Shown piece after piece: positions 36,070 through 47,560 of a stretch of DNA of 64,000 bases. Position 1 is the stretch's first letter. Each line of letters opens with the position of its first letter. A program made the position numbers and the translations under genes. The DNA comes from Pseudoscleropodium purum (Eukaryota > Streptophyta > Bryopsida > Hypnales > Brachytheciaceae): positions 6,388,501 through 6,452,500 of the forward strand of contig OZ017796.1 in NCBI GenBank assembly GCA_963969395.1. Direction: 5' to 3'. The notes beneath the pieces were generated by a model. That model had not been told where the DNA came from, ran no database searches, and saw only the letters and a list, made by a program, of their open reading frames with translations.

Positions 36070-37460
36070 ATTTTCATCAAATTAGGAATGATCCAATCAT
36101 AGTTAGGCGTATTGTGCTAATTGCATAATTTTTCTTTGTTAATCCTCAATTATTCAGGCTCAAAATTCATTTAATTCATAGGTTGCATTACATTCAACCT
36201 TAGTTGAAACATCTACCCCTTCAAATTTTACATTTGTTTTTTAAGAGATCTTAAACATTTTGTCTCCCACCTTTGTTCACTAAACAAGTTTTATAAATAA
36301 TTCATTGATCAATCAATAAACGGTATATAGAATAAAGTTGACTAATCTTAAATTTGAAGGGCTATTGCTTAACACATTCAAAGCACCTACATCTATATTT
36401 GGTAAAGTATCAACCCTTTGAAGGCAAGGGTGTGGATGGTCTTAGTTTAGTTTCTTTACCTTCTAATATCATTAAGATGACAAAGAATCCTATGTCATAA
36501 TGATGTTTCAAGGTTAGATGACAAAGAATCCTTCTATGTAAGACAAAAGTGCAAATGTTCATCCTTGGAATTTTACATAAAAAGGGGAGGTTTTACATAG
36601 TAGTTTAGCCTCCAATGAATGCTCTTGGATATTTTAAAGCAATCTTTTTGTGTAAAACAAAAGTCTAGGATTTGCTCCATGCAAGACAAAAGTACAGCTA
36701 TTCATCTTCAAAATTTTGAGTGAAAAGAAAAGGTGAATAGTTTGACTTCCACCGAGTGCTTTTGCATGTTTTTTTAAGCCAACCAGCTCGCCCTTAATTC
36801 TGTTATTGGAAGAGTGATTACTTCAAAGGCATGCATCACAATAGTTTTTCCAATAAAAACCAAAGGAAATTCAGGGGTTAAATAATCTCTTCCTTACCAA
36901 TCATTGAGATATCTTTTTTCATGTTCAGAAATTAAAGAGTATGTTTCATGCACAGCAAAAGTGACAGATTTATATTTAATCTAGAACCAGAACGCACTCG
37001 TTATAATAATTCTAGAAGCTTCATAACAATGGCTCAACCAACTTTCTGACGTTCCCGACTTTCCTAGCTTCACAAGCTGTTCCGTAACAGACCATAAAAA
37101 TGAACAAATTGAACATAAGGTAGAACGTTTGATAATCCAGTAATACCATATATACAAAGCAGAATTTTACAAGTGATACTACGCCTGCACTAGAAGACCT
37201 TGTCATGACAAGGCTTACAATGACAATTAGGCCTAGTCCTACAATCTAGAAAGGGTGAGTTTCAAGTGGGACGATGATGCAACACTAATTGAAGGAAAAA
37301 CACAGGCTCAATACCATGTAACAGCATTACATTCGAGCAAATAGAAACATTGCTCTTTGTTCACAAGAACATTGTGAGCTTGCTATACCTCTCCCAAAAT
37401 GACTAAGATTAAGTCCATAAGATAAGAGGCAAATAATAAGCCTAATTATTCATCACACCA
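36070..37460. other. AT-rich intergenic region with a duplicated segment
   Basis: No gene is visible. Two related units of about 130 bases, near 36525-36655 and 36660-36785, share the words AAGACAAAAGT, TTCATC, AATTTT and a GAATGCTCTTGG-like or GAGTGCTTTTGC-like word. A similar segment occurs at about 53430-53480. The far right end may be 3' UTR of the RING gene. Confidence 0.5.
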
Positions 37461-37466
37461 ACACAT

Positions 37467-40400
37467 CTAAGAGAGGGCAGCAGCTTTGCAAATAGGGCAC
37501 TGGTTCTTTTGCACAAGCCATTGCTCAATGCAGTGTGAGTGATACCCATGCCCACATTCAATCTTTCCTAACTCATCACCTTCTTCGTACTCCTCCTGAG
37601 AAAGAACAATGAAACATTAGAATCAATATAAGCTCAACAGTGAAGAAGGCAATGAGAATTGTCACAGTAATAAGAGCGAAGAAGCCGTCACAATGACTCC
37701 GACAATTTTCAACACAATAAGGAAGATATGGTCAGCATCCTAAACATGCTAAGGTTCAGTACCCCCCAACAATTTACCTGTTCCAAAACCGTATCTACAG
37801 TCCAATGCATTGAAGAGAAGTTAATAGGTAGATTTAAATATGAACTACCTGACAAATGCTGCATTTTAAGTCGCACTCTTGTGAATACCGTGCCACGACA
37901 GCATCAAGCGATGAGTACCGTGTTTTCTTCAACTTTTGAGCCATCACCTCAGACGACACACCAGTGCTCACATTGCCTATTCTTTCCTCCAGAGCCAGAA
38001 GTTCCTGCGGACACCCATATTCTCTCATGTCAGCCAACTCTTTTCGTGTGGAAATTTAAATCAATACCAAAATTTGTATTTAAACCTCCGACACAGAATT
38101 GCACTCTGGTCAAAAAGTAAATTCGAAGTAGTGACCATACTCAAGAGAGAAGCAAGTCCATATATACCAACCTCATAAGACATATTGTCCACATCAAGTC
38201 GCAGGTCACTATGTTGATCATGAATGCCCATTCCTCCAAACAGGAGCGTTGCCTCCAGCATCAAAATTTGCTGAACAAATCAAAGCCGTCAATTAAAATG
38301 GAAGTATAGAAGGTCTCTCACAAATTGAAGTATGCCAGTAAAGAAGCAGACAAGAAAAGGAGAGATTCTAACAAATGCAAGCCTTTAGACATACCTCATA
38401 TGTAAGATCCTCGTTTCTTTCCACGCGTTCAAGTGCCAAGAGAATCTGCAGACCCAGAAAAACTCATGATCAGAAGTTGGAATATTTTAATCTCCATGAA
38501 AGAAGGAAAAAGATACTCAAATTGCACCTCTTAGAAAGAAGTCAGTTCTGTTCGCTCCATCATTACACACAGCCGCATCAACTTTACATACTCTCGTCAT
38601 ACACCTCAAAAACGTTCAGAACCTAACCTCAGCAAGTCCCTCAGCCACAAGCCGTGGTTGTGACCCTCCATCCCCTGTTGACATCTGCAACCCACGGAAA
38701 GGCATTCCCAGCAGACTTTCTGCTGCTGACATAAATCCCCGGTCACGCAGTCCAGACGGAGACGACCCATGCAATAAGGAACCTCGGAACAGAGTGGAGG
38801 GAGTCGGCAGAGAATCGATTGAAGGAGCAAATGACAGAGGGTTCAATGGTGGAGATGGGGGTAACCGCGAAGGTGCAGGTCCCGAAGGCGACGGCGGCGG
38901 CAGTAACGAATGTAAGCTGCTGCTCTGCAGTCTGCCGCGAAGTGATGTTGGAGGATGCGGGGGTGGTCTTGATGGAGAAGGCGTCGATGGTGAAGCTGCA
39001 TGCAGAGCAGTCTGCATTATGAGAGATATGGGTTGTGATGGTGGAGATTGAGACATTTGCTCTGAGTGATGACCGAGGACACGGTTGCGCGGGCGGCTTT
39101 CGGAGGAGATCGGTCCCCCAAGCGGACTTGCACTAGATCCACTGTTTAACAAACCTCGTGTGCTGTTCCCCAAGTACCGATGCATTACCCGGTCTCCTGC
39201 ACTACTCGAGCCAAAAGTGGCCTCGCTACGTCGAGGTGATCCTCCAACTCTTCCTCCAGCAAGCAGAGGACTGTCACTTCTTCGCATTTGGTTTCCACTG
39301 AGCATTTGCTCAAGCAAGCTGCTGCTGGACAACCCCAAGTCTGCATCCATGGGCGAATCGGGGACGGAAGCTCGTCGGGGAAGATTGTCATGCGAAGGCA
39401 TCGCTCGCCGTACCGTTCGTGGACAAGGGGGAGAATTGTTTGCTCCAGAATTGTTTGTGAGTACTCCACTTCGAGTGGTTCTCTGAGAGTTTGGAACTGC
39501 ACTGCTACTGCCCGCTACAGATTTCCCATAACGACCTTCCCTTTCAGAGGATGATTCAGCTGCTTCTCTCCCGAAGTTGATCCTCCGAGGTAGAGATTCC
39601 TCTAATCCAGCGAGAGGTTCAGTAAATCGCCCAAGGAAAATTGAATCAGATGGGGATGAGCTAGATGTAAGAGCTTCAGGGGCCGAATTGGAACCACCCA
39701 TTGAAGTACGCCTACTCAATCCGTGACTACCTCCCGATCGCCCACTGTAGGTGTCTCGATAGCCAGTTCTATGAGGAGAGCCATTTCGGCTGGACATATT
39801 ACCTGGAGCAACAGCTGTACAACTCTTTCTCTTGCATGCTGCGCTTCTGGAGCTGCTACCCACATGCCCACCTGAAGAAGAACTATCCAGGGAAGAACTA
39901 CCTCCCGTCATCCCAAACAAAGAGTGTCTTTCTGCACTATAATGTCGGCCGTCAGTGCCACAACCTACCGTATCATCAAACATGCCTTGATTCATACTTC
40001 CACTTGGCAAGAAAGCCTCAGCTGCACCCATGAAACTGCTGCTACCACCCTGCGCATCATCTCGATACTCTGAACGGCCCAAGAATAGAGAGTTCGACAT
40101 TATACTTCCTACACCGCTTTCACCTCGTCGCTCGTCCATAGCATGCCGGGCACCTTCCTGCCGATCCATAAATACAGAATTGAAAACCATATTTCCATCC
40201 GGGGAATGCTCTTCCAATCCATTTCTGCCTCCAGAAAAACCACCACCACCGTTTGCTTGAACTTGTCTGTGTCCTATTGGAGGCAACCCAGATAATCCAA
40301 TCCTAACATTAACATTCTCTCCCCCAAATCCTTCTGATCTTCCTCCGAAGTAATCGGCCGCCTGAATTGAGCTTCTTCCTGACAGAAAATCTAGAGTGTT

Positions 40401-40907
40401 TGTCGCTGGTCGACCACGAAATTCAGAGCTGGAGAGAGACTGTACGTGAGCCGGATGAACAATAATCTCATCCGAAAGGCCAAGGTGAGTACTAAGCCCC
40501 ATTCCAAATTGACCATCACCATCTATACCCATTGATTCCGAACCCGCTTCATTGAGTCCGTCCACGAAACCATGCAAAGCGTTCCACTGTCCCGGCATGG
40601 GCCCCTGATGTGGTCTCTGTAGTCTACGACCCCCAGAGGATCGAGCGGCAACGAGCTTCGGAGACGGTTGTGAGGGCTTCCGGACTGGTGGCCTACTGCT
40701 TTCAGGACCTTTTCCGGTTTCTTGAAGACCTATCCTCAGCCCTGTTGACGATTCCCCCGAATCCTCAAATCGAAGCCTTGTGTTCATATTGTTCATACTG
40801 TTGCTTCCACCATCTCCACTGCCACTGCCCAAATGATACATGTCACCAGGAGTCCACCGATTTCCTCCCATAAATGGAGGTCCCCTTGGATCCATGCCCT
40901 CCTCCAT
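37467..40907 (-). CDS. RING-H2 E3 ubiquitin ligase of the MBR/RHG1A type
   Basis: Five exons, read downwards: 40907-38628, 38445-38395, 38270-38172, 38004-37849, 37595-37467 (stop TAG). They join in phase to 904 residues. The long first exon is a Ser/Gly/Pro-rich, probably disordered region. The C-terminal 145 residues match plant MBR1/MBR2/RHG1A proteins: ALERVERNEDLTYE, LRLDVDNMSYEELLALEERI, then the RING CSICQEEY...ECGHGYHSHCIEQWL...CPIC with C3H2C3 spacing and all eight metal ligands present. Such proteins transfer ubiquitin with an E2; Arabidopsis MBR1/2 act on the Mediator subunit MED25. The start at 40907 is the first ATG of the open first exon. An alternative start at 41045 with a 42-base intron would give 936 residues. 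Confidence 0.92.
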
Positions 40908-40975
40908 CCCAATGATCGAACCTAAAGAGGTAGTAGGTGGACGTGGACGAAGACGCGAGTAGGAAAAACTAGTCA

Positions 40976-41017
40976 CTGCAAATCTCAAAGGGAGAGTTTC
41001 AGCCTCCTACTCCTTAC
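40976..41017 (-). other. Candidate 42-base micro-intron or end of a 12-codon uORF
   Basis: On the minus strand an ATG at 41045 reads MPSSKASNRRKE and stops. Within it, GTAAGG at 41017 and TTTGCAG ending at 40976 bracket 42 bases with a CTGAAAC branch-like word and a CTCTCCCTTT tract. Removing them joins ATG 41045 in frame to the RING protein. Forty-two bases is shorter than usual plant introns, so both readings stay open. Confidence 0.35.
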
Positions 41018-41412
41018 GTCTATTGGATGCTTTCGAGGAGGGCATTTTGAAGAGAAATCGGGCTCCTTTGAACCTGTCCCTACAAAGAGGGCTTCCAGCG
41101 GTAATCTGCCAGCAATATATCAAAAAGATTTAGACGCAAGAAATCATTCAAATAAATAATGCATCTTATTATCAAAACATTACCTCACTTTCCACCTCCA
41201 GATAAAGAATAATCTCAGTTAAGCATATAACATGGTCTTAAATACAAACATCACACGCTTTTAGATTTATCCAACACTAAATTAGTTTCGAACTGTCAGC
41301 TCTAGTGCCTTGTCTCCTCACCGAATAATATACCACAAAACGGCAGCCAAGTATGTGCACAGAGCACGTTACACACGAAAGGGGAATATAGAATTCGAAA
41401 TTGCTAAATAGG

Positions 41413-41430
41413 AAAAAAAAAAAAAAAAAA
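41413..41430. repeat. A18 homopolymer
   Basis: Eighteen consecutive A bases on the + strand, within the presumed leader intron of the RING gene. No retroelement sequence adjoins it. Confidence 0.9.
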
Positions 41431-43570
41431 CATTACTGAGAAACGACTAGGACAAGCATTCTACTACTTCTGATACCAGAAAAATTTACACAAAAGCTTA
41501 AAATGCACAAATGACTTGCCAGGTGGATACGAAGGCAGTTCACAACTCATAACTCACAGAATGCACTATCAATACAGAGTGCAAGTATCTGGACCAGACA
41601 GAACACGAATGATGAGCTACAGAATCGTGCTAATTCAATATAAAGGACAAGTAAGCAGCAAAAGCCAATACATCACACGACTATAAAATCCAATTGATCA
41701 ACCGTAACAGGGCCAGTTCAATCCAACATAATAAAGCATGAGTACTGCTGATATGCATCTCATTTACGACCTCACTCATCAACCATACAACAAAAAAGGT
41801 TGCACACAGGAACCAAAAGATTCAGAAAACGATAAAGTAGATTCGCCAACAACGACATTATAGGAAGAGCTTTCCGAACTTCCGCTTCAGACGATTACAA
41901 TTCATCAGTTCCACTCCCTTCACAGAAATAGGGCTTTCAAAATTTTGGTCGACAAACAGGGCCCTCCTGTGCTGAAAACCACTTCAATCAGTGCTGTATC
42001 ACAAACTCGTTTGCAAAGCAAGAAAAAATGTGAATCTATACGTACAACGAGTCAAATAACCTTCTCCACAAGGTAGACAAATTCGTTAGAATCGTCATCT
42101 GTAATCGTCACATTATATCTCGGCGATATCCTCGAACGGCTACAACTGAGCCGGTTCATCAGGTTGCATCAATTATAGTCCAAAGGTTAGCTCAACGACC
42201 TCTTTGCATCTGTGACATTAAACTTGGAGCACCATGTTATGCAGCAAGATTTGCAGCTTTTCGACATTTTGCATCAATTGGCAGAATATGCGCGTCCGAG
42301 CCACATCAAATGAATGTTTATTCTTCCCCTGTGCTAGAATTTCGTGACCTCTAAAAAAAGACCCAAGTTGATGTACACTACACATCCCGAGTTAGGTCAT
42401 TGCAATCCGATCAAAAAAATCAGCGAATAAGCAAAGTTGACTCAAACTACGACCAACATTTACAAAGCCCAAATGTAATTTTTTCCTCTCTGAGAAACAA
42501 TTTCGTAATCAGATGTTATCTTTTCCACAACAGATATCAAACGGGCAGCAGTCCTGAAAACTGTGTCGCTTAAGGTACGTCCACACCTGGTGGTGCTGTG
42601 TGGGTGCTATCACAAAGGTGCTAAAGTACCATGTCCACGTCTGAGACGACACAAAACCCGGATCTGACATGGAATATGACGTGGCGAGGGTAATCAAAAA
42701 CGTCGACCGTCTCGCAAAGAAAGAAAGAAAGAAACACAAAAACTTCAAACTATGATAGCCAACATGACACATGCACCTCCGTTCTCCTCCACACAGCATC
42801 AGCTGTAGCTGAAGCATTCGACCACAACGTTCCGAGCACCAAACCATCCGTAAAAAACGCTAAAAAGCAAAATTACACGAGAAGCTCCTTACGTACACAC
42901 ACGCGCAAGCAGATCGCAGCGATGAACAATATTCTTACATCGACTACTGACCACGTATCTCAACATCGCATTACACACGCCACTACCGACAGACCACCTG
43001 CAAGACAGCACGCCACACAAACAAGATCCAAAGAATTGCAAGCCACACAAGGAAACCCTACCCAGGAAACCCTGCCACAGCTGATCACTTGCAAAGCCGC
43101 CTCTCTGAAAAGGAGCCGACGACGGGCAACAATCGGACGAAACAGACAGGATGGCGATGGCGACGCTCCTGATTCGCTCAAAAGAACCCCATAAGAATTG
43201 ACGGCTCTTGCCTAGACCAAAAGAGAGAGAAAACACGATGCACAACCAAGCGATTATAACACAATTCTATCCGTCACCCCGCTCCCACCGCTCAAAGACA
43301 CCACAGGACGCAACCCTAGCCTACCCTCCGCCCCATACAACGCACGCCACACGGTAATTCCGCAACCTACACGATTCCCAGTCAAGGCCAGAAACTTCCC
43401 CCCGGCTGCGGCTTCTTCTCCCACTCTTCTACTACCCCATGGACCTCCACACAAACAAAACGACCTCGCAGAAAGAAACGCTCAAGACCAACTCATCTGA
43501 GCCGCAACAGAAAACAGAGCGATTCTCTCTCGCCCCCCACCCCACCACCACGACCGCCCCTTCGCCCTCC

Positions 43571-43610
43571 TCCCCTCTCTCTCTCTCTCTTTCTCTTTCT
43601 CTTTCTCTTC
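43571..43610. repeat. CT/TTTCT-type pyrimidine microsatellite
   Basis: A run of CT repeats grading into TTTCTC units, about 40 bases, in the CG-rich promoter-like region upstream of the RING gene. Confidence 0.85.
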
Positions 43611-43619
43611 CACAAAGTA

Positions 43620-44700
43620 GGGTCACCGGCCACACACTCGACTACGACATCAATCACAGGGCCGCTAGCGCCCAATTGCAGGCTCGACCGTCAGTTCTGG
43701 GCATCACCATTCATGGCATGTCCCATCCCCATCGCCATCGCTGCTGCCTTTCCCCACCACCAACCAGAGCCAGTCCTCGTAAGTCACCACACGAACCCTC
43801 CGCAAACACTAACGACAGGCGGGGAAAAGTATATACATCCCCATGCCCCTCACCCGAGTGCCTCATTCTCATCCATATTTACATTCTCATTCCTACATTC
43901 ATCCTCTTCCATCCACTACCCTCCAATTTCCGTTCCTTCTTTTTATCGTTGCTTCCGACATGGAGGTCAATCGTCGTTTGTCGGATAGCGGAATGCCGTC
44001 AGAGCCTTTCGTCGTGATTGAATGAGTCCGTCCTCGTTCGTTCGGTCGTTCACTCGAGTTCTTCAGTCATTCATCATTCGAAATCCACTTCCGCCTTTCA
44101 TCAGATCATTGGCTCATTCATCCTCTGTCAGCAACCCTACCTCGAACGGCGTTCGCTCCTTTTTCCGTCGCTTCTGACATCATCGTTCGTTCCCTATTCG
44201 TCGATTCTGACATCATCGTTTGTCGGTTTGAGGTCTGGTGTCAGCGGAGGGAACGATTTCGTCCTCAGTGGTGGTGTTCGTTCGTTCGAAGTGTTGTCCG
44301 CATTATCGCAAGCTGGAACTAGCTGGTGGATGGATGAAAGGTGGTACTGTTGTTTCGTTCTTCATCCCTACTTTTTCGTTCATCACGCACATGGACTGAA
44401 ATGCCACGTCATCATATGGGGGGCCGGGAGCCTTTTTCTGTAGCAATGTAGCATTTTATCCTTTTGTCCTTCAAATTCACATGTGCTGGAGGAGTCGCTG
44501 GCTGGCTTGGCTGGCTCCGTCCAGTCTACGGGATTCACAGTCAAAGCTCCTCGTTCTCATCCATGTTGGGTCTTCTTCATCCGTTTCCTCCAGTGGATCG
44601 AATCGTTCGTTCGCTCGTTAGCTAGTTCCATCGATGTCAGTTTGAAATTTGAACATCTCCGTCGCAGGAGGAGGCCCACATGCCACATTATTAGGTAAAG
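43620..44700. other. CG-richer region with CGTTC-type short repeats
   Basis: The composition is far less AT-rich than beyond 44.7 kb, with repeated CGTTCGTTC words and a 20-odd-base direct repeat (TTCTGACATCATCGTT) near 44175 and 44207. Open frames up to 192 codons (43439-44017) lack recognisable domains and arise from Pro/Ser/His-rich low complexity. It is probably the far promoter of the RING gene or an unresolved transcript. Confidence 0.4.
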
Positions 44701-47560
44701 TCAAAACGTGGCCTTCCGGAGTAAATGGCCTTGTGGTGGAATATTTGACAATGTTGTCAAACTTTTAGGGAACTACACCTAAAGACTAAGCTTATAAAAA
44801 AAATTTGTGGTACAAAAGTACTACTACACCTAATTTCAACCACTTTCTAAAATGGATCGCTTTTGCCACTTTTGCTTAAAATGTACGCTTGCTATTTATG
44901 AGAGTCTACAACAAGTTCATTTTTGAAATCTTTATTTCCATCATTTGGAAAATTCGTAATTTATTCATAAGATGTCCAAAAAATGCATTCCAAGAAAATC
45001 TAAAATCCCCTTTCAACTATCAATAACCCCCCACAAAAAGTTTTACAATATGATAATGAAAACTATATCGAATTGTTAGTTTGAGCAATTTTAGGTGTAA
45101 TTATTTTACATGAGCCCAAGTGAAAATAATAGGGAATTCTTACACATTAATATATGTTTATGTAGCAAAATGCAAAAAGCATTATTTATCACTTTGGAAG
45201 CATAGTGAAGCAATTATTAGTGATTTTCAAAGGTGAAGCTTGAAAGAGGCTGTAAAGGATAACCAATACGATTAATGTGTATTAAGGAATGATATTAGTA
45301 ATATCAAACATTAACTATGGAAGAATTTAAATTGAAAATATATTGACCAAGAAAATCAAGGATTAAATTCAAAGAAACTCTACAACTGAAATTTTTTCCC
45401 TCACAAAAGTTTTATTCCACCTTTACATTGCCAAAAATTACCCCAATGGAACTTTAAATCCATAGTATTATTGTCCTTCTAATATACACCATCTCAAGCT
45501 TTTTGATTGATAATTTTCTACCCAATTGTAGAAATCAACATTTTTAAGATGTTAATTTTAAATATAGTTGAATACACCTTAATCTTTAATAGACAAGGAG
45601 TTCAAATTTCAAACAATGGATAAATATATATATATCCCCAATATGTAGAAACTTGTTTTTTTCGCCCATCTAAACGCTCTTAGATTTGTGTATTAATTTT
45701 CGAAACTTTTCTTTGTAAATATTCTATAGTTAAAGGGGCACAATTATACTTGACCTCAAAAACTAACTTAAATAAATAAATAATATAGAAATCTCAAAAA
45801 TCACCATAATTAAAATTGAACATTTAGAACTTTAAAATTTAAAATTTTGATATTAATAATATATAATATATAATCAATTTTAGGTTTCAAATTTGTTGAA
45901 AAATATTGATTAAAGTAACGAATTATCTAATTCTATAGAAACAATCTTAAATATACTTAATAAAAAGTGGCAAATACTTGAATTAAATCTCAAGTTGATA
46001 GTTTCTCTCTAAAAACTTATATGCTTTCACTTATACATACCTTCATACATCATTAGATGTTTTCCAGCCCCCTCAAAGGACTATAAATTCCCTTGTATTT
46101 CATTGAGTTCCCAAACTCAATGAACTGTCCTACAATAGCTACTTGATGTAGCAAAGAGACTACCATGTCATCTTTTTTTCATTTAAAAAAAGATTAATTT
46201 TTTTTTCAATTTTTTTTTAATTGTTAATTTAATTTGAAAAAATTTAACATAACTTTTCCCAAAACTATCGGAGGAACAACACCAGGAACAAGCCTAAAAT
46301 GGCCCTCAAGGCCCTTCCAAAAACATGTAATGGTTTAAGAATCAAACTATTGAAGGTTTGAATTCAATATAATGATATTTGGCACAAAAGAAGGATGTAA
46401 ATTTTGTTTAAGAATGGATATATTTATTACGTTCTTATTAACCCTATAAAAACAAAAGATTAATGATATTAAAATGACCATTTTGATAGATCATAATGAA
46501 TACTGTAAATGGAAAAAAAAAATTGTACCATTAGATCAAGTCAAGAACATTGCATGTTTTGGTTGTAAAAAATTGAATATGTATATTCTTCAAATGCTAA
46601 TAATAAACATAAATATATTATTTTTATACCTCATTTTGGAACTTCAATCATTGTATATTATATGAATGTCTAGCAAAATATTTAAAAAAAATAAGAAATA
46701 TATATCAGATATAAAAAATATTATTTGAGTACACTTCAAACAAAAATTCTTGTTCTACTTTACATATGTCCATAAGGAGCAATTAAGCCTCGTATGAAGT
46801 AAATATGTAGTAAAAAGATGATTCTTCAATGTATTCTTCAATGATTCTTTAATGTATGCAAATTATTATTTTTAATTATTATATTATACAAAAAATTTAG
46901 ATAAAATTTTATACCAATAATTCTTTTCTTTCAAAAATTGATCGCAGATTGAATATTTATAATTATTGCAAGAATTTTTTCCTTAAAGTTCAAAATGTTG
47001 AGTTCTAATTATAACACATTTCTTAAATTTTCATTTTTCTCATTTGTTTGAAATTTTTTAAGGATCCTTTTTTGAATTGGAAAAATAATTTTTTTGCAAC
47101 AAATTATATCATGTGATGATTTAAACCTATAGGAATCAATAAAAAAGCTAATTTTTGTAGAAGAAGATTTAGAATTTTTTTCTTGTGTAAATATTTTTTG
47201 ATATTTTGAAATTTTTGTGATGGAATTTGGCAATGTTTGGTGGGTGATTGTCCTATATCAATCTATAGAATATTTATTTATTGTTGCCATTGACTTATAG
47301 TATTTAGTTGTACATGCCTCTAATTAAAATTTTGACAACTTGCATATTGACAATGTGTTAATTATTGCCAAATTTTGATTATTATTTAAAACATACAACA
47401 ACCTTTCTTTTCACTACATAAACCCCCATCAAATTACTACATCTATCTTATTAAAATTCTGCCATTTTTAAAGCAAAATTTCATTTTCTTACTATTCCAT
47501 GTTTGATCCGTTTGATAAGTCTCATTTAAGTTTCCTCATTACAACTTTTCATCCAAGTTT
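44700..47560. other. AT-rich intergenic region
   Basis: Strongly AT-rich with many A and T runs; the longest open frame is about 75 codons. Nothing gene-like or element-like could be supported. Confidence 0.55.

Larger units (their letters stand above)
41018..43620 (-). promoter_or_regulatory. Probable leader, leader intron and promoter of the RING gene
   Basis: The stretch upstream of the coding start has no large conserved frame. A good donor (GTAAGG, intron from 42892) and acceptor (TTGCTGGCAG, exon from 41105) could frame a leader intron of about 1.8 kb. 42.9-43.6 kb is CG-rich. It carries AACCCTAG at 43312-43319 and a long CT tract (GA on the transcribed sense) at 43571-43610, both common near plant transcription starts. 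This is inference; no transcript data exist here. Confidence 0.4.

Noticed and set aside
40908..40988. RING protein starting at 40988
   Set aside because: The codon there is TTG, not ATG. The first ATG in this exon is at 40907, and the upstream part can be coding only through the proposed 42-base intron.
43439..44017. 192-codon plus-strand frame opposite the RING gene leader
   Set aside because: Low-complexity Pro/Ser/Thr/His sequence driven by a CT microsatellite; no domain and no matching exon structure.
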